Both the position numbers and the translations under genes were made by a program. Source: an uncultured bacterium (GTDB lineage Bacteria > Actinomycetota > Coriobacteriia > Coriobacteriales > Coriobacteriaceae). Taken from it: a DNA stretch of 64,000 nt. Location of the stretch: assembly GCA_905215065.1 (NCBI GenBank), contig CAJMOF010000010.1, positions 1 to 64,000 on the forward strand, read 5' to 3'. Positions 54,828 to 63,874 of the stretch are shown here, piece by piece; positions within the stretch are counted from its first letter, which is position 1; the number at the start of each line of letters is the position of its first letter. The notes under the pieces were generated by a model, which saw only the letters and a list, made by a program, of their open reading frames with translations, did not search any database and was not told the origin of the DNA.

Positions 54828-55777
54828 GGATATTCCTTTCCAAACATGCGATCGACTTCGAGCTGAATTCGCTCATCGTCGATTGCCGCCAAAGATAGCG
54901 CAAGCGAAATGTTGTCGACACGGGAGGAGTCGGCAAACACGGGTGCATAGCGCCACACTTGGATCATCGCCGTCTCGTTATCCGGCAACTCCCCGTCTGC
55001 GACTTCGAGGTCGCTCAGTTGACGCCATGCACTTCTTAAGACGGCCTTTTGTTCCATGCCCGGCGCAGCGAGCATCGAACGCGCAGCGAGCGCCGTCTCC
55101 CCGGCGTCAACAAGATAGTCGATCTGCTGCGTCTTCCTTGTAAAAAAGACCTTCGAGACAGGCGAGGAGAGCTCTGCCATGTGCTCGCTGAGCAGAAGAT
55201 CAACGGCAACAGGGAACACGAAGACACGTCGCTCGCGACGCTCGCGTCTCGCGAGCCCCCTGTCAACAAGCTCGGTTATGGCCTCACTCGCGCGGCTTGC
55301 CGAGATCCCAAGCGCACGACAAAGGTCATAGGGACGATATGGCTCCTGGGCTGCTCCCCAGATTGCGGCAGCCTGCGCGTTGGCTGACATCTTGGTCGCG
55401 TGATTGCGAAACCGGACACTGCCCCTCTCCGTACAGGCCGTGCCCATAAATGGAAGAAAAGCCTGTCTGCCGGGGCAAACAAACGGAATCCCTTGTGCGA
55501 CCAATGCTTTGCGCTGACGTGCATCGGCATCAGGAAACGAAACGACAACAGGAGTCTCCGCACGCAAGGCTAGCTGACTATAGACCCTCTTAGCCTCGGG
55601 AAGCCCGACGCCAGTAGGCAAACTTGCAAGCAAAAACGAAAACCCGTTTGCGTCAACAGCGCGGACCTCAATCGCCCGCAGATACAGCGGCAAGCGTGCG
55701 GATCCAGGCCAAGTTCTGGCCTTGGCGGAGAGGCCTAGTGCTTCTTGTAAGTAGATTAGCGCTTCGTTCATTTCCAT
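54809..55777 (-). CDS. Winged-helix partner protein (AbiEi-like antitoxin/regulator)
   Basis: The protein has 322 residues from the ATG at 55777; six bases later (55771) is an alternative start. The middle contains a winged helix: QEPYRPYDLCRALGISASRASEAITELVDRGLARRERRERRVFVFPV. The C-terminal half is all-helical. It is encoded just ahead of, and overlapping, the nucleotidyltransferase, the layout of AbiE operons where the first protein represses the promoter. A TATAAT at 55808-55813 (minus strand) and a TTCCA..TGGAA repeat upstream of the start fit autoregulation. Confidence 0.7.
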   Translation of the reverse strand: MEMNEALIYLQEALGLSAKARTWPGSARLPLYLRAIEVRAVDANGFSFLLASLPTGVGLPEAKRVYSQLALRAETPVVVSFPDADARQRKALVAQGIPFVCPGRQAFLPFMGTACTERGSVRFRNHATKMSANAQAAAIWGAAQEPYRPYDLCRALGISASRASEAITELVDRGLARRERRERRVFVFPVAVDLLLSEHMAELSSPVSKVFFTRKTQQIDYLVDAGETALAARSMLAAPGMEQKAVLRSAWRQLSDLEVADGELPDNETAMIQVWRYAPVFADSSRVDNISLALSLAAIDDERIQLEVDRMFGKEYPWQEAL

Positions 55778-55807
55778 TATTTTCGTTCGATTCCAGTTTA
55801 TATTGGA

Positions 55808-55813
55808 ATTATA
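55808..55813 (-). promoter_or_regulatory. Perfect -10 box upstream of the AbiE-like operon
   Basis: TATAAT on the minus strand, in an AT-rich spacer, with the inverted repeat TTCCA-ATATAAAC-TGGAA just downstream. No clear -35 box was seen. Confidence 0.5.
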
Positions 55814-55859
55814 CATAATTTTCGGAATTAACGAGATTCCGTTCGCGCCTAAGCCCATA

Positions 55860-56113
55860 TTTGAGTTTTCAAAATGTCCCAGATCGGCTGGGCGATTCGG
55901 GATACAATGTCAATAGAAAACGACGCATCCCGCGTAAATGTTTGGGAGCGCGGGTGGCCTAGTTTTCAGCTTTTGTTAAATGCCCGGGATCCGACCCCCG
56001 GGCATTCTTATTTGCGCTTGCGGCGCAACTGCCTTCTACCGTCCGCACCGCGCGTGCGCCTACGGACCTTAAACCGAACCTCATACGAGTCAAGAAACGC
56101 GATGACGAACGAG
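55860..56113. repeat. Direct repeat of about 250 bp, copy A
   Basis: Homologous to 56340-56590 at an offset of 478-480 bp (for example GATCGGCTGGGCGATTCGGG, then ATGCCCGGG hairpin, then CCGTCCGCACCGCGCGTGCG). Copy A contains the complete small gene 56008-56157 except its start region. Confidence 0.75.
55979..56006 (-). terminator. Hairpin after the small membrane protein
   Basis: AATGCCCGGG (55979-55988) pairs with CCCGGGCATT (55997-56006) directly after the stop of the 49-residue gene. The following T-run is short. Confidence 0.6.
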
Positions 56114-56157
56114 CCCACCGCCGCGAGGGCGGCGAGCGCGTTAAGGAATTTCAGCAT
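56008..56157 (-). CDS. 49-residue membrane protein with arginine-rich tail
   Basis: MLKFLNALAALAAVGSFVIA then FLDSYEVRFKVRRRTRGADG and a tail RRQLRRKRK. One membrane helix is followed by a strongly basic tail. GGAGGTCACC precedes the ATG and a hairpin follows the stop, so it looks expressed. The 3' two-thirds recur in a broken copy 480 bp away. It is not recognised; size and layout recall small holin-like or type I toxin peptides, which would predict an antisense RNA from the plus strand. Confidence 0.6.
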   Translation of the reverse strand: MLKFLNALAALAAVGSFVIAFLDSYEVRFKVRRRTRGADGRRQLRRKRK

Positions 56158-56339
56158 ATGGTGACCTCCGATCGAGTCGTCGGCCGCCCGCGCACGGAAT
56201 GCGTCGCAAAGCCATTTTACTGCGAGTGCATGCACCCGCAGCTGGTAAACGCAATAATTGCAAACATTTGTTCGATAGTTATAAACACAATTCCTCATCC
56301 AGCGGAGCCTGGCCGCATTGTCCGGGTTTGCCCGACGTG

Positions 56340-56590
56340 TTTGCGTTTTCAGAATATCCCGGATCGGCTGGGCGATTCGGGATACAACTGCTACAGGAAA
56401 CGACGCACCCCGCGTAAGTACTTAGGAGCGCGGGCGACCAGTTTCCGACGTTGTTAAATGCCCGGGCCTCTAACCCCGGGCATTTTAATTTGCACGCGCG
56501 GCGCAAATGTCTTCTACCGTCCGCACCGCGCGTGCGCCCACGGACCTTAAACCGAACCTCATACGAGTCAAGAAACGCGATGACGAACGT
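56340..56590. repeat. Direct repeat of about 250 bp, copy B
   Basis: The second copy of 55860-56113. It carries the same CCCGGG hairpin and a decayed version of the small gene. Confidence 0.75.
56487..56590 (-). pseudogene. Broken copy of the 49-residue membrane protein
   Basis: The minus frame reads GTFVIAFLDSYEVRFKVRGR TRGADGRRHLRRA, matching the small gene from residue 16, but the start and the first half of the helix are missing. The stop codon is also lost (TTA in place of TAA). Copy B is therefore not functional. Confidence 0.65.
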
Positions 56591-56625
56591 GCCCGCATCG
56601 GACGATGGAGGCTGACCGCGTTATC

Positions 56626-56663
56626 CAAAAAAACGGGGCAGACTCCAGTGCGGAGTCTGCCCC
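56626..56663 (-). terminator. Terminator of the pilin operon
   Basis: GGGGCAGACTCC (56635-56646) pairs with GGAGTCTGCCCC (56652-56663). The minus strand continues GTTTTTTTGG. Confidence 0.9.
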
Positions 56664-56764
56664 GAAAAGAGAATGGCAAAGCAAGAACGTGGATGGACGA
56701 GAAAAGTGTCCGCAAGTCTCATGGGCATCACATCCCACCTGCCAAAGGGATGGGTGAGCGAGCG

Positions 56765-58576
56765 TTACTCCTGCTCGGACTCCTCAGCCTGCTTACGGCT
56801 GCGGATGAGGTGCGCCACGCCGATGCACAGCACCGCGCCACCAGCGATCCAAGTGAACGTCACGCCGTTAAGGCCGGTGAGGGGAAGGCCAACCTGCTTG
56901 GTATCGCCAACGGTGATGTTGAAGTAGCCATCGGTGTCCTTCTCCGAGCCGGTCTGCGCCGCTAGCTTGTTATCACCGACATTCCTATCGGTAAGGCCAG
57001 CGATGATCTTGTCACTCTGGTTCTTGCTATCAAGCGTGCCAGAGAGCGCAGTAAGACCAGCGTCCGGATCATTGGCGTTCATGGTCGGCTTGATCTCGAA
57101 GGTGAAGGGTTCGACCTTGGTGTAACCATCGGGAGCAGAAGTTTCCGTGACCGTATAGACGCCAGCATCGAGACCGGTAAGCGTAATGACACCATCGGGG
57201 TCCATCGAAAGCTCAACCTTGCTGTCGCTCAAAGTGCCGTCACTATTGACATATTTAACGTTTGCGCTGTTCTCGTCACCGTTAGTTGTGTCACCAGCTG
57301 CGATGGTGAACTTAGCACCTTTCAGCGCCTTCTCAGTGCCAAGGTCAACCTTGTTGATCTTGAGACCGTAGGTGTAGTCCTTGACCGTATCGGACTCCGA
57401 GGTGCCAGTGCCACCTGACATGGGGTTGTTAGAATACTCGAGCGTAACGGTGTTGGGGTTGCCATTCAGCTGGTTGTTTGCACCCGCAATAATCGCGCTT
57501 GCGTTGAGCCTCGCCCTGTAGAAAACGACGATTTCAGTCTTCCCATCAATCGTAAGCTCTTCGCCATTTTTCGCAGTGGCCGACTTCAAGCCCTTTTCGC
57601 CCTTATTAAAATTGACCACCAGGTCACGACTAGAGCCAGAGGGGTTAGTCACATTGTAGCTAGTCGAATCGATCTTGGTATATACACCATTATTCAGTGC
57701 ATAAACGCTGAGCGAGCCCTCGATGTAGTCGAGACCGGCCGACAGCTGATCCGTGAACTTGTAGGAATAGGAGTCATAGCTGGCGTAGTTATCTGCAATC
57801 GTACCGGTAAGCCTATAGTTCACTTCCTGGCCAACTTGGGAGTCGGCAGCGTCCACCCAGTCAGTCTCGCCGGTAATGTCACCGCCCTTCACCTTAGAAT
57901 CATCGAGGATCTTTTTCTCAACCGTGGGGATGCTGGTCTTCTCATGGACAGTTACGGCGCTACCGCCCACGACTGCAAAGATCGGGGACGTGCCAGTGTT
58001 CGGCTTGGTCGAATCGAGATCGCTGGTCACAAACAGGTAGTAACCGTTGCCATGCGCCTGATCAGGAGTCCAAGAATTACCAGTAGGGATGTTGGTCGCG
58101 GCAGGTTTCTCACTCTTAACGGCATTCGCAACTGCGTAGAGAACATTGTTGGTAGCGATTCGCGTTCCATCAGTCGATGTTGATCCTGCAGTAGTGGAAC
58201 CCGCATGTGCCATGAGGAAGTCGGCTACTTCCTGGGCCGTAGGACTGTCAGACAGCTGGTCCTTAGCCTCCAAGCTGCCATAACCCTTCCAGTCTTTCGT
58301 AATGGCATCAATCACCTTCTCGCCAACCGTATCGCTTGCCCACGTGATGTTCTGAGCGGTCTTGCCGCCGTTTTCAGCGTCGGTCACCGTAGCCTTAAAG
58401 ATCTGGTATGCCTTGAACTTGGTGCTCTCGTTACCCTCGACCTGGCTGATTATGATGCTATTGCCGCCCTCCGCCGCAAACGCCATGGTCACCGGCGCCA
58501 TAACTCCGCCGAAGCTCAGCGCTGCCGTGAGGCCGGCGGTTACTGCCAGGCGTGCGATGTTCTTGCTCATGCTCAT
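56765..58576 (-). CDS. Backbone (major) pilin with LPLTG sorting signal
   Basis: The protein has 603 residues. A signal peptide (to about AFA|AEGG, residue 34) is followed by an N-terminal pilin domain, PTVEKKILDDS (about 217-226) as a likely pilin-lysine motif, then SpaA/Cna-B-type domains with the E-box YTVTETSAPDGY. Sorting signal LPLTG (564-568), a hydrophobic helix and a charged tail complete it. It is anchored and polymerised by a class C sortase. The start at 58576 follows GGAGGAAAAG. It is the last gene of the pilus operon, before a strong terminator, as expected for the most abundant subunit. Confidence 0.92.
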   Translation of the reverse strand: MSMSKNIARLAVTAGLTAALSFGGVMAPVTMAFAAEGGNSIIISQVEGNESTKFKAYQIFKATVTDAENGGKTAQNITWASDTVGEKVIDAITKDWKGYGSLEAKDQLSDSPTAQEVADFLMAHAGSTTAGSTSTDGTRIATNNVLYAVANAVKSEKPAATNIPTGNSWTPDQAHGNGYYLFVTSDLDSTKPNTGTSPIFAVVGGSAVTVHEKTSIPTVEKKILDDSKVKGGDITGETDWVDAADSQVGQEVNYRLTGTIADNYASYDSYSYKFTDQLSAGLDYIEGSLSVYALNNGVYTKIDSTSYNVTNPSGSSRDLVVNFNKGEKGLKSATAKNGEELTIDGKTEIVVFYRARLNASAIIAGANNQLNGNPNTVTLEYSNNPMSGGTGTSESDTVKDYTYGLKINKVDLGTEKALKGAKFTIAAGDTTNGDENSANVKYVNSDGTLSDSKVELSMDPDGVITLTGLDAGVYTVTETSAPDGYTKVEPFTFEIKPTMNANDPDAGLTALSGTLDSKNQSDKIIAGLTDRNVGDNKLAAQTGSEKDTDGYFNITVGDTKQVGLPLTGLNGVTFTWIAGGAVLCIGVAHLIRSRKQAEESEQE

Positions 58577-58659
58577 CTTCTTTTCCTCCGTTTTCCGTTT
58601 GATTCTCATTCGATCGATCATCATCTGTCTGTGTCTTAGCATCTACTTCGCTACGTCTC

Positions 58660-58678
58660 GCCCCGCTCTCTGTGGGGC
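58660..58678 (-). other. Short hairpin between the two pilin genes
   Basis: GCCCC (58660-58664) and GGGGC (58674-58678) can pair between the minor and major pilin genes. It could be a transcript-processing or attenuation site. No T-run follows. Confidence 0.3.
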
Positions 58679-58684
58679 TGCCAG

Positions 58685-60355
58685 CTACTCTTTATGGCTG
58701 CCACCTCCCCGCTTGACCAGGAGCGCGACCACGATGAGCGCGGCTCCGGCGACCGCTGCGGCGGCCGCGGCGTACATTGCCATATCGCCAGTCGAGGGCA
58801 TGAAGCCTCCGGTGGTAATGCTAGGGGGTGTGCCGGTGGGCGTGTTAATGAGCGACGCCTCCAGACTGCCCGTCGACCCGTCCGCGCTGTCGGCGCGCAG
58901 GGGCGACTCGGCCGTGATGGTGAGTTTGGGCTTGGCGGCGGCCACCTGGTTGACGTCCAGGCCCTCGGCCTTGACCGTCACGGAGCGCGTGCCCTCAAAG
59001 GCGGTGTAGCCCTTGGGCGCCTTGAGCTCGCGGACCTCCAGCTTGCCCGAGTCCACGCCCGAGACGGTAACGCGGCCGTCCTCGCCCGTGGTGACGTTGG
59101 CCTTGCCCTCCGCATCCCACGTGCCGTCGGCCGCCAGCGTGCGGCCGCGGTCGTCGGCGATGCTCAGGACCGCCCCGGCAAGCGGCTTGTCGCCGTCACT
59201 GCCGCGCTTGGTGAGCGCGAGATCCCAGGTGTAGGCGCACGCGTCGTCGCTCGGCGTGCGAGTGAAGCCGGCGTCGCCGGACTGGTCGGCAAAGGGAGAG
59301 CGCGGGTAGCGCAGGTAGACCTCGTTGGGGTTTCCCTTCGCGATGCCGTGATTGCATGCGCTGTTGAGCGGCGCGTTGTACACGGCGACCACGCGGGCGC
59401 CCGCGGTGAAGGCGTCGGCCCCGCCGAGCGCGGCGATGAGGTCGCCGGTGCGCACGGTGAAGGTCTTGCCGTCGGCCGCCACCTTGGTGGCGCACTGGGC
59501 CGTGATGTCGGTCCAACCCTTCGCGGGCTCGGTGCCGACGCGGCCGTCCTTGCCGGCCGAGACGGCGTCGAAGCCGCCGTCCGCGCCCGCCGCCGCGTAC
59601 ACGCGCATGCTCGCGGCGACCTTGGAGGGGTCGAGCCCCGCGCTCATGGTGTCGACGAACTGCACCGCGTAGGTGTCATAGGCGGAAAGGCCCGCGGGAA
59701 CCGTGGCCGAGAGGCGCCAGTACAGGTCGTCGGCGACCGTGGCGTCGGCGGCCTTCTGCCAGGCGGCGGTGCTGTCCTCCAGCACGTGCTTGGCGACCTT
59801 GGGCGTCGCGGCCTTGGGCTTGACGGTGACGGCGCCGCCGCCGACCAGGGCCATGATCGGCGCGGTGCCGACTTCGCCTTGGGCGATGGCGTCGTCGTCG
59901 GCGACGATGAGCCAGTAGCCGCAGGGCAGCTCGGCCGCCGTGCCCGCGTTAAGGGCCACGGACTCGGCGGCAGAGCTCTGGAGGGAACGAGCGAGCTGTG
60001 CGCTCAGCGCGCTCGTAAGGTGGGAATCGGTGTTGAGCCACTCGGCAGCTTCCTGCGCGGTGGTCTGGGAGTTGGGCATGCCGGCGCTGTGCAGCACAGG
60101 CAACACGGCATCGCGCACGGCGTCGCTTGCCCAGGCAAGGTCGGTGGCGATCTTGGCGTCGCTGTCGCCGTCGACGACGTTGGCGCTAAAGATCTGATAG
60201 GCGTCGTAGCTGCTCGCCACGGTGCCGCCCACCGTGATGGAACCGGTCGAGGTCGGCGCGGCCTGCGCGGATGCGGGGAACACAACCGCGCAGGTGCCGA
60301 TCAGGAGGGCAAGCAGCGCAAACAAGATCGGGAAGGAGCAAACTTTCTTATTCAC
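58685..60355 (-). CDS. Minor pilin with MPSTG sorting signal
   Basis: The protein has 556 residues. The GTG start at 60355 follows GGGAGGTGAGC and overlaps the adhesin stop by 8 bp. A signal peptide (FPILFALLALLIGTCAVVFPASAQA) precedes an N-terminal domain similar to the backbone pilin (ITVGGTVASSYDAYQIFSANVVDG; AWASDAVRDAVLPVL). TPKVAKHVLEDS matches the pilin-lysine region. A Cna-B domain has the E-box LEVRELKAPKGY. The sorting motif is MPSTG (519-523), then a hydrophobic helix and RGGGSHKE. It is probably the basal or ancillary subunit. Confidence 0.9.
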   Translation of the reverse strand: MNKKVCSFPILFALLALLIGTCAVVFPASAQAAPTSTGSITVGGTVASSYDAYQIFSANVVDGDSDAKIATDLAWASDAVRDAVLPVLHSAGMPNSQTTAQEAAEWLNTDSHLTSALSAQLARSLQSSAAESVALNAGTAAELPCGYWLIVADDDAIAQGEVGTAPIMALVGGGAVTVKPKAATPKVAKHVLEDSTAAWQKAADATVADDLYWRLSATVPAGLSAYDTYAVQFVDTMSAGLDPSKVAASMRVYAAAGADGGFDAVSAGKDGRVGTEPAKGWTDITAQCATKVAADGKTFTVRTGDLIAALGGADAFTAGARVVAVYNAPLNSACNHGIAKGNPNEVYLRYPRSPFADQSGDAGFTRTPSDDACAYTWDLALTKRGSDGDKPLAGAVLSIADDRGRTLAADGTWDAEGKANVTTGEDGRVTVSGVDSGKLEVRELKAPKGYTAFEGTRSVTVKAEGLDVNQVAAAKPKLTITAESPLRADSADGSTGSLEASLINTPTGTPPSITTGGFMPSTGDMAMYAAAAAAVAGAALIVVALLVKRGGGSHKE

Positions 60356-63300
60356 GACGCTCACCTCCCTTCGCGCTCGCCTTGCGACGAACGTGCATCC
60401 AGGCCGCAGCAGCGCAAAGCACCGCCGCGCCGGCAAGGTACGTCAGAGTGACGCCCGACATACCAGAAAGGGGCAAAGAGGTGGAGTAGGTGTTGGTGAA
60501 GGTGGGGGTGGAGTCGGTGAGGTTGTGGTCCGTGTCGGTGGTCACTTCATTGCCGTCACGATCCTGAATCTGCTTGTAGGTCGCAGTGACGTTGATCTTG
60601 TGGTCAGTGTTATCAACTGCATTGACCGTAATCTGATAAATCGACTGGTCGTACTTGTAGTTCGTAAACGGCGTGGTCGGCTGCTGCTCGCGAACGTAAT
60701 AAGTAAAGGTCTTGCTTGCACCGCGACCAGTGGAGTCAGTCGGAAGTTTGTTGAGTTGATCGAGTTTGTACTCGATCTTGTCGAAGCTCAGGGTCTGGGA
60801 CTTGCCGCCGTCGGCAGTGGTGATAATCTCGCCCTTGAGGTTGGTCACAACCGTCTTGGCATTTTTGAAGTCCGCGTTATCCGCAAACTCGAGCTTAAAC
60901 TCCTTCATCTCGCCGCCCTTTACGACCTTGGTCACCTTAGGAGTCCAGGTGCCGGTAGAGGTGTACGGAGTGTACTTGTTGGTGAAGGTCTTTTCCCCGC
61001 CGGGGCCGTTAATCGAATAATAGCCTTGGTCGTCCTTTTCCAGCGAGTTAGTTGAATCTCCCGGACTCACGCTTGTGATCGTGTAGTTGTGAACGTAAAG
61101 AGGAACGTCCGAGTTTGGATTTTCCCCGCTCGGCACCTTCATGAGTAGCGTTTGGTTGTCCTGAACCGTCACCACAATCTTGTACACGGCTGGGTCGTAC
61201 GTGATGTCGAGATCATTGCCAGCATTTTCGACCAAGTAGTATGTAATCTTGTTAGCCTCAACAGTCTTATCAATGAACTGTTCGCCAAGGTCAAAGGTGA
61301 TGTTACCGTCCGCATCATTCTTGGCGGTTCCGACCAAGGTGCAGCCGCCACTGTTGAATGTCTTGTCATTCCAAGAGGGCTCCGTCGCGCCATCCGAATC
61401 CTTACGGTAGACCGAGAAGGAGAACTGGTCTTTGGCGAGCGCTATGCTTTCCTCGGTCTGCTTATTTTTCATTTTCAGCGCCTTGGTTGCCTTCAGCTTA
61501 AGGCTCGGATAGACATACGTATCCGCAGGCACGCCCAAGTACAGGTCGCCGTTCGACATGATGCCGCCGCCATGGTTCCAGGAATAATTGCCCGTGATGA
61601 ACGTTGTCGCAACTTTTTGCGCATTGATCGCGGCTTCGTCTTGAGCTGTAACACCCGAGCTCAGGCCGATGCTGTTATATACCTGCACGCCACCGTTAGC
61701 GGGGATAGTAATGGCTTGCGTAAGCTCTTTACTTCCCTTGTATTTGGCGTCACCGCCGCCAAGCATTTTGCCAATCACCGCCGCGATCGGGGTCTTATGA
61801 CCCTCCGCCGCAAGGAAGAAGTCCGCGTGGCCGTTTTCGCGAAAGAAAGAACTATTGTAGGCGTCAGTATCCTGGTTCTTTTTTTGGACAAGGCCTTCGT
61901 AGCCACCAGCGGATAGGTGAGGGGTGCCATCGTTGCCTCTATTGTTTTCAGGATCATAGTCATTTGCACCCTGCTGGTTTAGAGCAGACGTATTGCCAAA
62001 AATTGCCGTGCCGTCGGTATTCGTCACCAAGGTCTTACCCGTCGGGCAAACCGCAACGCCGCCACCGTAGCCACCGGCCTCATTGCTGCTTATATAGGAG
62101 TTATAGACAAATAGCCTGCCCGCATTAGATGCGGTATCCGAATCGCCCTGGACAAAGATACCGCCTCCGCCCCAGTCAAAGCGAGACATGCAGGAGTTAT
62201 TAGTGATATAGACTGGAGTAGATTTTGACGCACCTTCTATCATCGCGTCAACCATCTGGCCCACGCGAATGCCAGCACCCTCGGAACGGTTGCTCACGTT
62301 TGCGGCAATAGTTCCCCCCGTAATGTTGAGCCATGCCATTGTCTCGCGAGAACTCGCCCCGTGTCGATCGACATCGGTAATGTAAACGCCACCGCCAGCT
62401 TCCTGAGAATAGTTACCCGTAATCTGGCCGCCCGAAATGGTGACATGAGTACCGTTTTTAGCGGCAAGTCCAGCACCGCCATGATCGCCATAACCATCCT
62501 TGCCACAGAACTTGGCATATTTATTGTTAGTGATGTAGCCGCCGGAAACAGTAACGCTGCCGCCCGAAGCCATGATGCCGCCGCCGAAACCAGCACCAGA
62601 AGGAAGCGTGCTGTTGCCGGAGATTACGCCATTAGTCATGGTGACCGTGGAGTCTTTAGCATACACACCGCCGCCACTAGGAGCACTGTTGCCAGCAATT
62701 ACGCCACCGGTCAAATTAAGGGTCGAGGCATCACCTTTCTCGTTGGACACCATAATGCCCGCGCCCGCACCCGAGCTAGAAGCGCCACACACGTAGCCGC
62801 CGCTCATGTTGACGGCAGAGCCGTTCTCGGCATAGATGAGGTTGCCGACGTTGCAATTATCCTTTTGGGTAAGTACGCCACTGTCGAGATTAAACGTACC
62901 GCCCGCATAAACGTTGATGAGCCTCATCGTGGAGCCGGCAGCGGTACCCACGATGGCACCGTTGATGCTGACCTCGTGCCTATAGAGAGTCTCGGTTGTC
63001 CCCGTACCGTTCGGCGTCGATTCGGTCACGTAATACGTGAGCTTGGTCGGAATGCCAGAGCTGGTGTCGTACTCCATCGAGGCGACTCGCCCATTATTAT
63101 CGCCATTCTGAACCGACTTTTGATCCTGCCCTTGGCTAGAATCTTTAAGGGTAAGCGTCGCGCTATTGGCGATGTTGAAGAGCGGCTTGGTTGAATTGTC
63201 ACCCGAATGCGTGATTTTACAGCCGTTTAAGTTCAGCGTTATTTTAATGCCGCTGTTAAGTGTGATTTCGCCAGCATAGTCAATATCAGCTGTAAGCTTA

Positions 63301-63755
63301 AAACTGGCTGCTTGATTTTCCCCAACGCTTAGAAGCTTTGCTCGCAAATCTTCGGCATTATTAATATCTGTAGTTGCCTCTTCGCTCTCCACAGCCTCCT
63401 CGGCTGACAAGACAGCGTTAGCGTCCATCGCTTCATTATCTTCTGCCTGGGACTTGTCCTTGGACTGCTCCTCCGACTGGGTATCGTCGTCGCCGGTCTC
63501 AGCATCATCGCTATTCTGGTTTTCGGCATCCCCGTCGGCAGTGTTGTCTACGCCAGTAGACTCACCTGAGGAACCCCCCCCCATCACAGTTTCCTCGGCA
63601 GAAACCGTCTGGGCATCGTTGGCAATGGCCTGCGAGATCGGGGGCATGACGAGCGACAGTACCAGGCTCAAAACGGAGGCTCCGCACAAAACGCCTGCCA
63701 GTACACGGCGCGTCGCTTTTTTACTCTGCTTAGATTTGTCTGAATTCGCTTTCAT
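60348..63755 (-). CDS. Large pilus adhesin with beta-helix-like repeats and LPLSG sorting signal
   Basis: The protein has 1135 residues. A signal peptide (ends about PPISQAIA) precedes an acidic disordered stretch rich in E, D, Q and S. About residues 150-640 form Gly-rich repeats such as NMSGGYVCGASSSGAGAGIM, TLNLTGGVIAGNSAPSGGGV and TVTMTNGVISGNSTLPSGAG, which fit a right-handed parallel beta-helix. Cna-B/FctA-like domains follow (YYVREQQPTTPFTNYKYDQS). The sorting signal is LPLSG (1094-1098). It is the first gene of the pilus operon and the likely tip adhesin. A run of nine Gs lies at codons 58-61. GGGGAGGAGAC precedes the ATG. Confidence 0.92.
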   Translation of the reverse strand: MKANSDKSKQSKKATRRVLAGVLCGASVLSLVLSLVMPPISQAIANDAQTVSAEETVMGGGSSGESTGVDNTADGDAENQNSDDAETGDDDTQSEEQSKDKSQAEDNEAMDANAVLSAEEAVESEEATTDINNAEDLRAKLLSVGENQAASFKLTADIDYAGEITLNSGIKITLNLNGCKITHSGDNSTKPLFNIANSATLTLKDSSQGQDQKSVQNGDNNGRVASMEYDTSSGIPTKLTYYVTESTPNGTGTTETLYRHEVSINGAIVGTAAGSTMRLINVYAGGTFNLDSGVLTQKDNCNVGNLIYAENGSAVNMSGGYVCGASSSGAGAGIMVSNEKGDASTLNLTGGVIAGNSAPSGGGVYAKDSTVTMTNGVISGNSTLPSGAGFGGGIMASGGSVTVSGGYITNNKYAKFCGKDGYGDHGGAGLAAKNGTHVTISGGQITGNYSQEAGGGVYITDVDRHGASSRETMAWLNITGGTIAANVSNRSEGAGIRVGQMVDAMIEGASKSTPVYITNNSCMSRFDWGGGGIFVQGDSDTASNAGRLFVYNSYISSNEAGGYGGGVAVCPTGKTLVTNTDGTAIFGNTSALNQQGANDYDPENNRGNDGTPHLSAGGYEGLVQKKNQDTDAYNSSFFRENGHADFFLAAEGHKTPIAAVIGKMLGGGDAKYKGSKELTQAITIPANGGVQVYNSIGLSSGVTAQDEAAINAQKVATTFITGNYSWNHGGGIMSNGDLYLGVPADTYVYPSLKLKATKALKMKNKQTEESIALAKDQFSFSVYRKDSDGATEPSWNDKTFNSGGCTLVGTAKNDADGNITFDLGEQFIDKTVEANKITYYLVENAGNDLDITYDPAVYKIVVTVQDNQTLLMKVPSGENPNSDVPLYVHNYTITSVSPGDSTNSLEKDDQGYYSINGPGGEKTFTNKYTPYTSTGTWTPKVTKVVKGGEMKEFKLEFADNADFKNAKTVVTNLKGEIITTADGGKSQTLSFDKIEYKLDQLNKLPTDSTGRGASKTFTYYVREQQPTTPFTNYKYDQSIYQITVNAVDNTDHKINVTATYKQIQDRDGNEVTTDTDHNLTDSTPTFTNTYSTSLPLSGMSGVTLTYLAGAAVLCAAAAWMHVRRKASAKGGERRE
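63574..63582 (-). repeat. G9 homopolymer in the adhesin coding strand
   Basis: Nine Cs on the plus strand (nine Gs in the message) at codons ATG GGG GGG GGT, residues 58-61 (M-G-G-G). Change by one base would stop the adhesin early. Confidence 0.85.
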
Positions 63756-63844
63756 CGATGTCTCCTCCCCAAGAGACCGCGATCTTGCTCTTTCACCATC
63801 AAACGTATCTGCGCAATCTGTAATTGCGCTCGTTTAGTAATGCA

Positions 63845-63874
63845 ATTATAACGATTGTTTAAACATCTGAGCAA
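63845..63874 (-). promoter_or_regulatory. Probable promoter of the pilus operon
   Basis: Minus strand TTGCTC (63869-63874) and TATAAT (63845-63850) with an 18-bp spacer, about 90 bp upstream of the adhesin ATG, in an AT-rich region that continues to the window edge. Confidence 0.6.
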
